A stretch of 64,000 nt of DNA, from NCBI RefSeq assembly GCF_946480385.1, contig NZ_CAMLJP010000006.1, forward strand, positions 48,747 through 112,746, read 5' to 3'. A program made the translations under genes and the position numbers. Of the stretch, positions 18,372 through 29,748 are shown piece after piece. A model generated the notes under the pieces. It was not told where the DNA came from, searched no databases, and saw only the letters and a list, made by a program, of their open reading frames with translations. This stretch comes from an uncultured Azospirillum sp. GTDB lineage: Bacteria > Pseudomonadota > Alphaproteobacteria > Azospirillales > Azospirillaceae. Position 1 is the first letter of the stretch. Every line of letters begins with the position of its first letter.

Positions 18372-20218
18372 GATGCGTGCCCCTCCGTGCCCTTGCCGCC
18401 GCGCCGGCACCACCACAGGTGCCATTTCGCCACTCCCGGCGGGCCGAAATGATCGGTCTTCTGCAGGGTCAGGCCGGTGGCGGCGATGGCCTTGCGCATC
18501 TCCGGCGCCCAGTGGTGACGGACCAGCGCCTTCCATTCCGGCAGGACGCCGTGGCAGCGCATGGTCGCCAGCAGCCGGTCGGGCCGCCAGCGGTAGTAGC
18601 GGGGGTAGGCGATCACCCACAGCGGGTTGGCGTTGGTGGTGTCGCAGACGATCCGCCCGCCGGGCTTGACCACCCGCTGCAGCTCGCGCACGCCGGCTTC
18701 AAGGTCGGGCAGGTGGCAGAGCAGGTCCATGGCGATGACGATGTCGAAGCTGTCGTCGTCGAAAGGCAGCTTGCGGGCGTCGGCCTGCTGGACGGTCAGG
18801 GCGGGGAAGCGCTCCTTCGCCTCCGCCAGCATCTCGTGCGAGATGTCGACCAGCGTCACGTCGTGATGGCCGGCGAAGGGGCCGGTGATGCGGCCGTATC
18901 CGCCGCCGACATCGAGGATGCGCATCCGTGGCAGCCGCTCCAACTCCGCCGCCACCGCGCGCCGCTTCTCGTCATAGATGCGGTAGAAGGGGGTGGTCGG
19001 GTGGTCGGGGCGGAAATGCCGGCGATAGCCGTTGTTGTAGATGCCGGAGCCCGCGGCCTGCGACCGCTCCGCCTTGGCGTTCTCCAGCAGGGCGGCGACC
19101 TGGGCGGCGACGGTGTCGACGTCGAAGCTCTTCGCATGCTCCAGCCCCGCCGCGGCGGCGGCCTTCAGCCCGTCGGGGTCGGCCAGCCGGGCGATCAGCA
19201 TGTCGCGCAACGGTTCCGCCTCCCCCGGCGGAACCAGCCAGCCGGTGCGGCCATGCTCGATGATCTCCGGGAAGCCGCCGCAGTCGCTGGCGACCACCGG
19301 CACGCCCAGCGCCATCGCCTCCACCACCACGAAGCCGAAGCTCTCCCACAGGGACGGGACGACCGCCATCTCCGCCCGCGCCACCACGGCCAGCGCATCG
19401 TTTCGCGGCAAGGCGCCGGTGAAATGGACCCGGTCGGCCACCGGCGCCACGTCGCGGCGGAACTGGTCGATGATCGCGGCACTCGCGACGTCTTCACCGC
19501 CGATCATCATCAGGTGCAGGTCGGGGTTGGCGGCCAGGACGCCGGGAATGGCGCGGCCCAGCGTGGCGATGCCCTTGCGCCCCTCCAGCCGGCCGAAGAA
19601 GGCGATGAAGCGCTTCGGCAGCGCCATCGGCGGCTCGGCCATCCGGTTTGCCGCCACCGAGGCGAGGTCGATGCTGTTGGGGATGACCTGGATCAGCTCC
19701 GGCGGGATGCGCCAGTAGTCGGCCACCCGGCGGGCGATGGCGCGGGTGGAGGCGTAGATCGCCGCGCTGCGCTTGGTCTGGTCGCGTTCGAGTGCGTTCA
19801 GCAGGTGGGTGTGCGGCACCCAGGGCTGGGTGTTGGTGTCCATCACCAGCCCGGTCGGCGTCGCCAGCCGCGTCACCACGGGAATGGTGCTGAAGCGGGT
19901 CAACCACCAGGCGTCGGCGTCGAACTCGGCGGCATGGACCACGTCGGGACGGAAGGCGCGGACGGCGTCGGCCAGCCGGCGGTTCGTCCGGAATCGGTCC
20001 ACGACCGCATGCAGGCGCGGCCCCGGATCGACGCGGTTCACCGTCACGCCGTCCTCGATGGTGGTGCCGGCCGGCAGGCCGCCGACCTTCCACGGGGTCA
20101 CCACCTGGACGGCATGGCCCAGCCGCGCCAGCGCGCGGGCCATCGTGTGGGTGTGGGTGGCGATTCCGCCGAGCTTTTCGCCGGGTGGGTATTCGGGCGT
20201 CAAGAGCGACAGTCGCAT
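18368..20218 (-). CDS. GT4 glycosyltransferase fused to SAM methyltransferase
   Basis: A 616-residue two-domain protein. Residues 1-385 are a GT4 enzyme (LTPEYPPGEKLGGIATH glycine loop; FIAFFGRLEGRKGIATLG; ESFGFVVVEAMALGVPVVA). Residues about 395-616 are a class I methyltransferase: motif I ILDVGGGYGRITGPFAG, the acidic motif II VTLVDISHEM, then DARKLPFDDDSFDIVIAMDL and LCHLPDLEAGVRELQRVVKPGG. The fusion implies that a sugar is added and then methylated, or that the acceptor is methylated in the same complex. Its leader GGGGGACCCACA-ATG nearly matches that of the GT4 gene at 13771. The C-terminus overlaps the 714-residue protein by 4 bases. Confidence 0.9.
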   Translation of the reverse strand: MRLSLLTPEYPPGEKLGGIATHTHTMARALARLGHAVQVVTPWKVGGLPAGTTIEDGVTVNRVDPGPRLHAVVDRFRTNRRLADAVRAFRPDVVHAAEFDADAWWLTRFSTIPVVTRLATPTGLVMDTNTQPWVPHTHLLNALERDQTKRSAAIYASTRAIARRVADYWRIPPELIQVIPNSIDLASVAANRMAEPPMALPKRFIAFFGRLEGRKGIATLGRAIPGVLAANPDLHLMMIGGEDVASAAIIDQFRRDVAPVADRVHFTGALPRNDALAVVARAEMAVVPSLWESFGFVVVEAMALGVPVVASDCGGFPEIIEHGRTGWLVPPGEAEPLRDMLIARLADPDGLKAAAAAGLEHAKSFDVDTVAAQVAALLENAKAERSQAAGSGIYNNGYRRHFRPDHPTTPFYRIYDEKRRAVAAELERLPRMRILDVGGGYGRITGPFAGHHDVTLVDISHEMLAEAKERFPALTVQQADARKLPFDDDSFDIVIAMDLLCHLPDLEAGVRELQRVVKPGGRIVCDTTNANPLWVIAYPRYYRWRPDRLLATMRCHGVLPEWKALVRHHWAPEMRKAIAATGLTLQKTDHFGPPGVAKWHLWWCRRGGKGTEGHAS

Positions 20219-20247
20219 TGTGGGTCCCCCAAATCCTGTAGGTTTTG

Positions 20248-21615
20248 TCATTTGCCTGCGGGTCCGGCCGGAGCGGCGGTCGCCGGAGACGGTTTGGCGA
20301 GAGCGAGCAGGCGCCGCGGCAAGGCCGCGAGGATCGCCGGGTCGGGAAGGAAGACGCGCCAGGGAAGTCCGGTCGTCCGCCGGTAGAGCGTCGCCGCGGT
20401 GGCGAACACCAGCGTGTAGGCCACCGTGGAGACGATGGCCGCGGCCAGGATCCCGCCGCTGCGCAGGAACAGCAGCAGGCCGCCCATCGTGACCAGCATG
20501 CCCAGCAGGTTGGCCATGGTGGCGGTGAAGGGCCGGTTCTCCGCATAGAGCCCGTTCAGCAGGATCGACGCGGCGGCGTAGAGAACGGCACCCGGCAGCA
20601 GAAGCCGCAGCGGAAGCGCGCTGTCGGCGAAGGACGCGCCGTAGACCAGTCCGATGGCGATGTCGGCGAAGACGAACAGCCCGCCGCCGAGCAGCCCGCC
20701 GATGGCGAAGGTCACCTGCAGGCTGTTCAGCACCAGCGCCCGCCCCGATTGGCCCCGCCGGGTCGCGGCGGGCATCACCACGGTGGCCAGCGCGCTGGAC
20801 AGGCTGACGATCAGCCAGGACAGGCTGGTCGCGAGCGCATAGAGCCCGACCTGGGCCGCCGGCAGGAAGGCGGGAATGATCAACAGGTCCAGCCGCTGGG
20901 TGATGACGCCGCCCACCACGTCGCCGTGGGTGCGCAGCGCATACCAGAGCGTCTGCCGGCCGAGCGCCGGATCGGGGCGGCCGATCCCGTGGCGGCGGAC
21001 CAGCAGAACGGTCGCCACCACCAGCACCAGCGTGCTCATCGCCGCCTGCACGACGACGGCGGCCTCCACCGTGAAGCGGCCGGCAACCCAAAGGATGGCG
21101 TAGAGGGTGGCGACGCCGGCCGGCTGGATGAAGTTCAGCGCGTTGAAGCTGCGGAAGTCCTGGTCGCCCAGGATCAGCCCGAGCATCAACTCCGCCAGGA
21201 GGGCCATGGCGATCATGGGAAGATAGAGCCGCGCCAGTTCCAGCGTCTCCACCGGCTGCGCAGCCAGCAGCAGCGGCAGCAGCAGATAACCGGTGGCGAT
21301 CGCCAGCGCCGCCAGCGGCAGCAGGATCAGCACCCAGGTGCTCAGCAGCCGGCCGCCGGCCGAATGATCCCGCGACAGCGCGTAGGTGACCGCCTTGCCG
21401 CAGCCCATGCCGAACAGCCAGCCCAGCATCTGTATGGTGGTGAGGACGGCGGTCAGCGCCCCCCGACCCTCCGGACCGATGGTGCGGGCGACGAGGATTC
21501 CCGTCAGCAGTCCAAGCGCCATCGTGGCGGCGGTGACGAGTACAGTCGTCACACCATGCCGGGCGAAACTGCCCCCTTTCGCCGCTGCCTTGCGTCCGGT
21601 CAGACCTTTCAACAT
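20248..21615 (-). CDS. Wzx-type polysaccharide flippase
   Basis: A 455-residue protein of the MATE/polysaccharide-transporter fold with about 12-14 hydrophobic segments. It flips undecaprenyl-linked repeat units across the inner membrane. The start at 21615 follows GGGTGAAGG; an upstream in-frame ATG at 21708 would add a hydrophilic stretch without similarity. The sequence GILVARTIGPEGRGALTAVL in the first segments is the usual Wzx N-terminal signature. It is the first gene of the leftward part of the locus. Confidence 0.85.
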   Translation of the reverse strand: MLKGLTGRKAAAKGGSFARHGVTTVLVTAATMALGLLTGILVARTIGPEGRGALTAVLTTIQMLGWLFGMGCGKAVTYALSRDHSAGGRLLSTWVLILLPLAALAIATGYLLLPLLLAAQPVETLELARLYLPMIAMALLAELMLGLILGDQDFRSFNALNFIQPAGVATLYAILWVAGRFTVEAAVVVQAAMSTLVLVVATVLLVRRHGIGRPDPALGRQTLWYALRTHGDVVGGVITQRLDLLIIPAFLPAAQVGLYALATSLSWLIVSLSSALATVVMPAATRRGQSGRALVLNSLQVTFAIGGLLGGGLFVFADIAIGLVYGASFADSALPLRLLLPGAVLYAAASILLNGLYAENRPFTATMANLLGMLVTMGGLLLFLRSGGILAAAIVSTVAYTLVFATAATLYRRTTGLPWRVFLPDPAILAALPRRLLALAKPSPATAAPAGPAGK

Positions 21616-22209
21616 CGCGCCTTCACCCCCATCGAAGTCCCTGAAGTGTGCGCACCGCGTCCTCCCCCGAATTCGTGTTTCTTGTATTGTCGGCAGGCTG
21701 GCCCCCACCAGGGGCGACCATCATCGGTCATGAAAGCCACCAAGAATTAGTTGAATGTCTCAACAATTACTTGGTTAGTTTAAAAATTATCGCGGAGTGG
21801 AACAGCGATCTGTGGTCGCCGTTATTAGCTCGGGCGAACATTTTTGTTGTGCATTGCAAACTGAACGGTAGTGGGGTGTTGGGCGACGGTCAACGCCGCT
21901 TTCGGAACTGTTCTTCCCGCACACCGGGGGAGTATTTTTCTTTGAACGTCCGTTGCCGGGAACTGGGAGTCTTAGCGTATCTTTCGGGCACTGGTTATCG
22001 GCAACGCCCATGTTCCGGCATCGGGAGTAGTCCGTTGCCGAACCGGCGGCACACGAGAGGAGAGGGGAAAGCGCGGTTGCGTTTCGCTGCCGGGTGCGGC
22101 GGCGGTGCCGCAGCCCATTCGATGCGGGCACCAATGCCCGGCCGGTCGGGCCGGTCCACGAAAGGTTGCGATCGGGGCCGCTTGTCTGATCGCCCCAGGC
22201 CCTGCCGTA
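21616..22209. other. Upstream region of the polysaccharide operon
   Basis: A 594-base stretch without a gene, richer in A+T than its neighbours, especially at 21730-21960. It lies upstream of the flippase and the genes that follow and probably holds the main promoter of the locus. It contains a 35-base inverted repeat (21740-21774, listed separately). I see no small RNA hallmark. Its right end also follows the stop of the LacI-family regulator. Confidence 0.5.
21740..21774. repeat. Inverted repeat upstream of the flippase
   Basis: Arms CCAAGAATTAGTTGA (21740-21754) and TCAACAATTACTTGG (21760-21774) are inverted copies with 12 of 15 positions pairing, around a 5-base spacer. It sits 125 bases upstream of the flippase ATG. 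The size and spacing fit a dimeric regulator's operator; a transposon footprint is possible. Confidence 0.45.
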
Positions 22210-23223
22210 TCAGTCGGCGTCGGCCATCCGCGCGGCGGTGGAGCCGCGCACGATGCAGGTGCCGCCAAGGACGAGGCGGCGGCGGGGACGGTCCGGCGCA
22301 TCCAGCCGTTCGAACAGCAGGGCCATCGCCGATTGGCCGATATCCTGCACCGGCTGCTCGATGACGGTCAGACCGGGGCCGACCAGTTCCGTCCAGGGTT
22401 CATTGTCGAATCCGGCGACCGCCAGCCCATCTGGGATCGACAGTTTCAGCCGGCGGGCGGCCTTCACCACACCCATCAGGAACAGGCTGTTGCTGACGAT
22501 GAAGGCTTCCGGCCGGTCGCGTTCCGCCATCCACTCCACCACGGCCTGTTCGGCGGCATCGGCATAGGGGGCGAGGAAGCGGGCAGCCGGCGCCAGACCA
22601 CGGGCCGACATGGCGGAGCGATAACCCTCGTACCGCTCCTGACCGGTGGTGCTGGTGTTGCCGAACAGGCCGGCGATCCGGCGATAGCCCTGGGCGTGCA
22701 GATGCTCCACCAGCATGGCCGCGGCGCGTGGGTTGTCCAGGACCACCGCGTCGTGGCGAGCGGTCGGCGCGTTGCGGTCGATCAACACGACGGGAAAGTC
22801 GAGGTCGAGCGTGTCGAGCCGGTCGAGCGTCGCACGGGTCGGGGCAAAGATCAGGCCGGTGATCCGCTCCTCCTGCATCAGGCGCAGATACAGTTCCTCC
22901 CGCTCCGGATTCTCGTCGCTGTTGCACAGGATCACGCGCATGCCGGCGCGGTAGGCCGCATCCTCCACCGCGCGGCTGACGGCGGTGAAGAAGGGGTTGC
23001 GGATGTCCGACACCACCAGCCCGATGGTCTGCGAATGCTGCGAGCGCAGCCGCCGTGCCGACAGGTTCGGTCGGTAGCCGGTGGCGCGCACCGCATCCTC
23101 CACCCGCTTGCGCAATGCCTCGCTGACCGGGCCGTTGCTCAGCACGCGCGACACGGTGGCGACCGATACGCCGGCGGCCAGGGCCACGTCCTTGATGCTG
23201 GCGGTCTTACCGGAGGCGTTCAT
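22210..23223 (-). CDS. fruR: LacI-family fructose-operon regulator
   Basis: A 337-residue repressor. ATG at 23223 is preferred over an in-frame TTG 6 bases earlier. Residues about 7-55 form the LacI helix-turn-helix (SIKDVALAAGVSVATVSRVL and the hinge SARRLRSQHSQTIGLVV); the rest is a periplasmic-binding-protein-like effector domain (NPFFTAV, DRNAP, IVSNSLFLMG). It is divergent from fruB and its target is therefore probably the fruBKA operon, with two palindromes of the expected kind between the genes. The name fruR is functional inference; a Cra-like global role is possible. Confidence 0.8.
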   Translation of the reverse strand: MNASGKTASIKDVALAAGVSVATVSRVLSNGPVSEALRKRVEDAVRATGYRPNLSARRLRSQHSQTIGLVVSDIRNPFFTAVSRAVEDAAYRAGMRVILCNSDENPEREELYLRLMQEERITGLIFAPTRATLDRLDTLDLDFPVVLIDRNAPTARHDAVVLDNPRAAAMLVEHLHAQGYRRIAGLFGNTSTTGQERYEGYRSAMSARGLAPAARFLAPYADAAEQAVVEWMAERDRPEAFIVSNSLFLMGVVKAARRLKLSIPDGLAVAGFDNEPWTELVGPGLTVIEQPVQDIGQSAMALLFERLDAPDRPRRRLVLGGTCIVRGSTAARMADAD

Positions 23224-23334
23224 CTGCAAACCAGTGGTGGTAGGGGCACCCAGAATGGGGAGGCGATCTTAGACGCGCCCGGTCCAGTATGACCAGAGAG
23301 GGATGGCTGGAACCGTATGGGCCGGAAGATTTTT

Positions 23335-23348
23335 TGAAAACGTTTCCA
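23335..23348. promoter_or_regulatory. LacI-family operator-like palindrome 1
   Basis: TGAAAACGTTTCCA is a 14-base near-palindrome centred on CG, the pattern recognised by LacI/FruR-type proteins. It lies between the divergent regulator gene and fruB, 112 bases centre-to-centre from a matching second site. Confidence 0.6.
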
Positions 23349-23446
23349 GCCGGATGGCAGGAGCATTCCCCATTTCGGCCCGCTTGACAAGACGCTCTGC
23401 CAAAAAAGTGCTTATGTTGCATTGCGGCAGCCGTTGACAGTTCGAC

Positions 23447-23460
23447 TGTAATCGTTTTCA
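23447..23460. promoter_or_regulatory. LacI-family operator-like palindrome 2
   Basis: TGTAATCGTTTTCA matches the first site at the flanking TG/CA and central CG positions, giving a shared pattern TGaAAaCGTTTtCA. It is 48 bases before the fruB ATG, close enough to block transcription start. A TTGACA occurs just upstream at 23434-23439, but no good -10 element is seen at the right distance. Confidence 0.6.
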
Positions 23461-23507
23461 CTGGGGATCAAGAGGACAGACAAGAACACGCGGAGGAGAC
23501 GGTTGCC

Positions 23508-26035
<2,528 letters not shown>

Positions 26036-26039
<4 letters not shown>

Positions 26040-27004
26040 GCAGCCAGCTTGCGGCGGCCAAGCCTGTCGTCACCGTCACGCTGAACCCGGCCATCGACCA
26101 GACCATCACGGTCGAGGCGCTGAAACCCGGCAGCGTCCATCGCGCCAAGGCGGTGCGCCACAATGCCGGCGGCAAGGGCGTCAACGTTGCCAGCTGCCTT
26201 GCAGATTGGGGGACGCCGGTGGTCGCCACCGGACTTCTCGGCACCGGCAACGCGGCGCCGTTCGAGGCGCTGTTCCAGGCAAAGGGCATCGCCGACGCCT
26301 TCCTGCGGCTGCCGGGCGAAACGCGCGTCAACATCAAGATCGCCGACCTTACGGCCAACGACACGACGGACATCAACCTGCCGGGTCTCACCGCCGATTT
26401 CGGCGCGCTCGGCCGGGTGCAGGAGACGGTTCACCGGCTGGTGGAGCCGGGCACGCCGGTCCTGCTGGCCGGCAGCCTGCCGGACGGACTGCCCACCGAC
26501 GCCTATGCCATGTTGACCACCGATCTGGCGGCGGCCGGCGCGCGCGTGGTGCTGGACAGCAGTGGGGCGCCGCTGGCGGCGGCGCTGGCCTCCGCCGGCG
26601 CTCTGCCCCATTGCATCAAGCCCAACCGGCACGAACTGGAGGATTGGGCCGGCCGGCCGCTGCCGACCGACGCCGACCTGCTGGACGCGGCGCGCGGCCT
26701 CAACCGGCGTGGTGTTGCCGTGGTGGTGGTGTCGCTGGGGGCCGAAGGCGCGCTCTTTGTGGATGGCGCCCGCGCCCTGCATGGCCGATTGCCGCCGGTC
26801 CAGGCGCTGAGCACCGTCGGGGCGGGCGATGCGATGGTGGCGGGGCTGATCGCTGCCTTCCAGCAGGAGGGCGGGCTGGAGGATGTGGCCCGGCTGTCGG
26901 TGGCCTTCGCCGCCGCCAAGCTCGGCTGCTTCGGCCCAAACCTGCCCGATCCGGCAACGGTTCGGGCGCTTGCGGCTCAGGTGACGCTGACCGGGCTTGA
27001 CTGA
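26036..27004 (+). CDS. fruK: 1-phosphofructokinase
   Basis: A 322-residue PfkB-family kinase that converts fructose 1-phosphate, the product of the PTS, to fructose 1,6-bisphosphate. The opening TVTLNPAIDQTI, the substrate motif NAGGKGVNVASCLADWG, and the catalytic-site STVGAGDAMVAGLIAAF near residue 260 (with the base Asp in GAGD) are diagnostic. The ATG overlaps the fruB stop. It lies between fruB and fruA, the standard order. Confidence 0.95.
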
Positions 27005-27075
27005 CAGTGCCGATGACATCGGACGGGACTCAAACACAGTGACAGGCGCGGGCATGAACCCGCCAGGAGGAAACA

Positions 27076-28836
27076 ATGGCGAACCTGTTGGCCGTGATCG
27101 CGGCGGGAGACCTCACCACCCAGGCCGTTCTGGCCGCTGAAGCATTGCGCAAGGCGGCATCGTCGGCCGGCCATCGCATCCAGGTGGAAATCCGCACCAG
27201 TCTCGGCATCCAGTCTCCGCTCGACGCAACGGCGCTGGCGGCGGCGGATGGCGTGGTTCTCGTCGGCAGCGGCGATCTGGATGAAGCACGCTTCGGCGCG
27301 GTCAAGCGTGTTTCCGCTTCGCTGAACGAGGTGCTGGGCAATCCCGGCGCCGTGCTGGAGAGCGTGCTCGGCTCTTCCTCTCCGTCGGCGGCATCGGCCC
27401 CGCGCCGGATCGTCGCCATCACCTCCTGCCCGACGGGCATCGCCCACACCTTCATGGCGGCCGAGGGCATCCAGCAGGCGGCGACCGCGCTGGGCCACAA
27501 GGTCCGGGTGGAGACGCAGGGCTCCGTCGGTGCACGCGACACGCTGACCGAGGACGAGATCCGCGAGGCGGACGTCGTCCTGATCGCCGCCGATACCCAG
27601 ATCGACCTGTCACGCTTCGCCGGCAAGCGGGTGTTCCTGAGCGGCACCAAGCCCGCCATCAATGACGGCAAGGCCCTGGTCAACCGCGCCCTTGCCGAGG
27701 CGAAGACGCACGGCTCGGCAGTCCCGCTGGCTGACGCGGTCGCCGCTGGCAAGGCTGAACGGTCGGCCCAGCGCACCGGCCCCTACAAGCATTTGATGAC
27801 CGGTGTGTCCTTCATGCTGCCCTTCGTGGTGACGGGCGGCCTGCTGATCGCGCTCGCCTTCGCGCTGGGCGGCATCTACGTCTATGACGATGCCCATGCC
27901 GGAACGCTGGGCCACGCCCTGTTCCAGATCGGTGCCAAGGGCGCCTTCGCCCTGATGGTGCCGGCGCTGGCCGGCTACATCGCCTATTCCATCGCCGACC
28001 GCCCCGGCATCGCCCCCGGCATGGTGGGCGGCATGCTGGCCGGCAGCATCGGCGCCGGCTTTCTCGGCGGCATCGTCGCCGGCTTCATCGCCGGCTACGG
28101 CACGGCCTTCCTGAACCGGCACATCAAGCTGCACCGCAACCTGGAAGGGCTGAAGCCGGTGCTGATCCTGCCGCTTCTGGGCTCGCTGCTGACCGGCCTG
28201 CTGATGATCTACGTGGTCGGCACGCCGGTCGCCGAGGCGCTTGCCTGGATGAGCGCCTGGCTGAAGGGCATGCAGGGCAGCAGCGCCATCCTGCTCGGCC
28301 TGCTGATCGGGGCGATGATGGCCTTCGACATGGGTGGTCCAGTCAACAAGGCGGCCTACGCCTTCTCCACCGGCCTGATCGCGTCGCAGGTCTACACCCC
28401 GATGGCCGCCGCCATGGCCGCCGGCATGGTGCCGCCCCTGGGGCTGGCGCTGGCCACCAAGCTGTTCGCCGACCGCTTCACCCATGAGGAGCGTGAGGCC
28501 GGCAACGCCGCCGCCGTCCTGGGCATCGCCTTCATCACCGAGGGCGCCATTCCCTTCGCCGCACGCGATCCGCTGCGCGTCATCCCGGCGCTGATGATCG
28601 GTGGCGCGCTGACCGGTGCGATGTCGATGGCGGTGGGGGCTGAGCTGAAGGTGCCCCATGGCGGCATCTTCGTCCTGCCGATCCCGAACGCGGTGACTCA
28701 TCTGCTGGGTTATGTGGTGGCCCTTGTGGTCGGCACGGTGGTCACCGCGGTTGCGCTGCGCATCCTGAAGAAGCCGATTGCCGCAACGGCGGCGGCACCG
28801 AAGACGGCGGTCCAGGGGGCCGGCGCGCACGCCTGA
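27076..28836 (+). CDS. fruA: Fructose PTS permease EIIBC
   Basis: A 586-residue inner-membrane transporter that imports fructose as fructose 1-phosphate. An N-terminal degenerate EIIB-like copy (about 1-100, no active Cys) is followed by an active EIIB with the phosphorylated Cys118 in [21 protein letters not shown] (about 230-575) has 8-10 membrane segments and the sequence [18 protein letters not shown], a conserved substrate loop. AGGAGGAAAC precedes the ATG, 71 bases after fruK. A terminator follows. Confidence 0.96.
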   Translation: MANLLAVIAAGDLTTQAVLAAEALRKAASSAGHRIQVEIRTSLGIQSPLDATALAAADGVVLVGSGDLDEARFGAVKRVSASLNEVLGNPGAVLESVLGSSSPSAASAPRRIVAITSCPTGIAHTFMAAEGIQQAATALGHKVRVETQGSVGARDTLTEDEIREADVVLIAADTQIDLSRFAGKRVFLSGTKPAINDGKALVNRALAEAKTHGSAVPLADAVAAGKAERSAQRTGPYKHLMTGVSFMLPFVVTGGLLIALAFALGGIYVYDDAHAGTLGHALFQIGAKGAFALMVPALAGYIAYSIADRPGIAPGMVGGMLAGSIGAGFLGGIVAGFIAGYGTAFLNRHIKLHRNLEGLKPVLILPLLGSLLTGLLMIYVVGTPVAEALAWMSAWLKGMQGSSAILLGLLIGAMMAFDMGGPVNKAAYAFSTGLIASQVYTPMAAAMAAGMVPPLGLALATKLFADRFTHEEREAGNAAAVLGIAFITEGAIPFAARDPLRVIPALMIGGALTGAMSMAVGAELKVPHGGIFVLPIPNAVTHLLGYVVALVVGTVVTAVALRILKKPIAATAAAPKTAVQGAGAHA

Positions 28837-28874
28837 CCGCTACTCCCTTTCCTCTCGGGCGTCCTCCCGACCCT

Positions 28875-28912
28875 GGCCCCTTTCCGCACTCGCGGGGAGG
28901 GGCCTTCTTTTT
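28875..28912 (+). terminator. Intrinsic terminator of fruBKA
   Basis: Stem arms GGCCCCT (28875-28881) and AGGGGCC (28898-28904) pair perfectly around a 16-base loop, followed by TTCTTTTT. It begins 38 bases after the fruA stop codon. Confidence 0.85.
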
Positions 28913-29002
28913 GCCGAAAATTCCTTTTGCTCAAGATTCCGCGCCAGCTTTCGCCGGCCCGTCCGTGTGAACCGTCAAGACATCGCCCGGAGTGACGGAC
29001 CC

Positions 29003-29320
29003 ATGCTCGACGAGAAGCCCGATGTGATGCTGGGCAACATGCTGCTGCATGTGAACCTGCTGGCGCTTGGCACGCTGATGACCAAGATGATGGCGGAGAT
29101 GTTCCGCAAGGACGACGACCCCGCCGGCAAGGCTGACGATTGGCTGCGCCTGTTCGAAGCGACCGCCGCGCAGATGACCTTCGCCAGCGAGACGCCCGAA
29201 TGGAGCGACCTGACCGCACAGGAGTTCCGCGACGTGCTGATGCAGCACATCCACCGTGCCCGCGCCATGGCGTTGGGAGAGGAGTGCGACCCGAACGCCT
29301 ATCTGCGCCATCATGGTTGA
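29003..29320 (+). CDS. Hypothetical protein, 105 residues
   Basis: No family recognised. It starts with MLDEKPDVMLGNMLLHVNLL and is predicted mostly helical and soluble, with an amphipathic first helix, acidic patches (RKDDDPAGKADDW) and no signal peptide. I chose the ATG at 29003; a GTG at 28967 is an alternative. It lies between the fru terminator and the ribosomal-peptide locus and converges on the short anchor protein next to it. It could be an accessory of that locus, but nothing in the sequence proves it. Confidence 0.5.
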   Translation: MLDEKPDVMLGNMLLHVNLLALGTLMTKMMAEMFRKDDDPAGKADDWLRLFEATAAQMTFASETPEWSDLTAQEFRDVLMQHIHRARAMALGEECDPNAYLRHHG

Positions 29321-29340
29321 CCGGGCAGCCGCCCCGGAAA

Positions 29341-29532
29341 TCAGGCGACGGCGGCCAGGATCATGACCGCTGCCACGATGCATAGGATGGCAAGCAGCAA
29401 TTGCAGCCGCAGCCCACGCGGGCTGACCAGGGTCGGCGGCTGGTCGAAATCCTCGGTTGTCGTAAGCCGCTCCAGCGCCTTGCGGCGGAACAGCCGTTCG
29501 GCACCCTGCGGTCCGGCTGCAGTCTGCATCAT
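29341..29532 (-). CDS. Short protein resembling only the N-terminal anchor of an NHLM HlyD subunit
   Basis: A 63-residue protein. It starts at the first of two adjacent ATGs (29532), after AAGGGG. It has the N-terminal motif LFRRKALERLTTTEDFDQPP, then VSPRG, then one membrane segment of about 20 hydrophobic residues that ends the protein. From memory, HlyD-type secretion proteins of NHLM bacteriocin systems begin with an F-R-K-x-A-L-E-R-L...S-P-E-x-L-D-Q...V-x-x-P-R-G pattern and a membrane segment, followed by about 250 more residues. Those later domains are absent here and no other leftward frame downstream resembles them. It may be a truncated remnant or a small functional protein. It is transcribed opposite to the other genes of the locus. 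Confidence 0.55.
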   Translation of the reverse strand: MMQTAAGPQGAERLFRRKALERLTTTEDFDQPPTLVSPRGLRLQLLLAILCIVAAVMILAAVA

Positions 29533-29748
29533 CAAACCCCTTGTCCAGCGGGCTTTGGAATGCGCGTCGGCGTTGAAAGCCAAGAAATTTCATTGTGGAG
29601 CTGAAACAGTTCCATGTCAGCCCTGACACCGCTTATTGCTTGCACCCCATCGTATCGCACGCATAATGGTTAGAGAGTATCCGGATTGTCCAGCGGACTT
29701 CGCAGGGTCTCCATCTCTTCCAGAGTGTGCAAGATCGGGATCGCTGGC

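Noticed and set aside
15270..18452. Plus-strand open frame of over 1,000 codons across the Wzc and unknown genes
   Set aside because: It spans two real genes and the gap between them on the other strand, which a true gene would not; composition is shadow-like.
29003..29320. Reading the 105-residue protein as the missing part of the HlyD subunit
   Set aside because: It is on the opposite strand from the anchor fragment, and neither it nor its complement has HlyD barrel or coiled-coil features.
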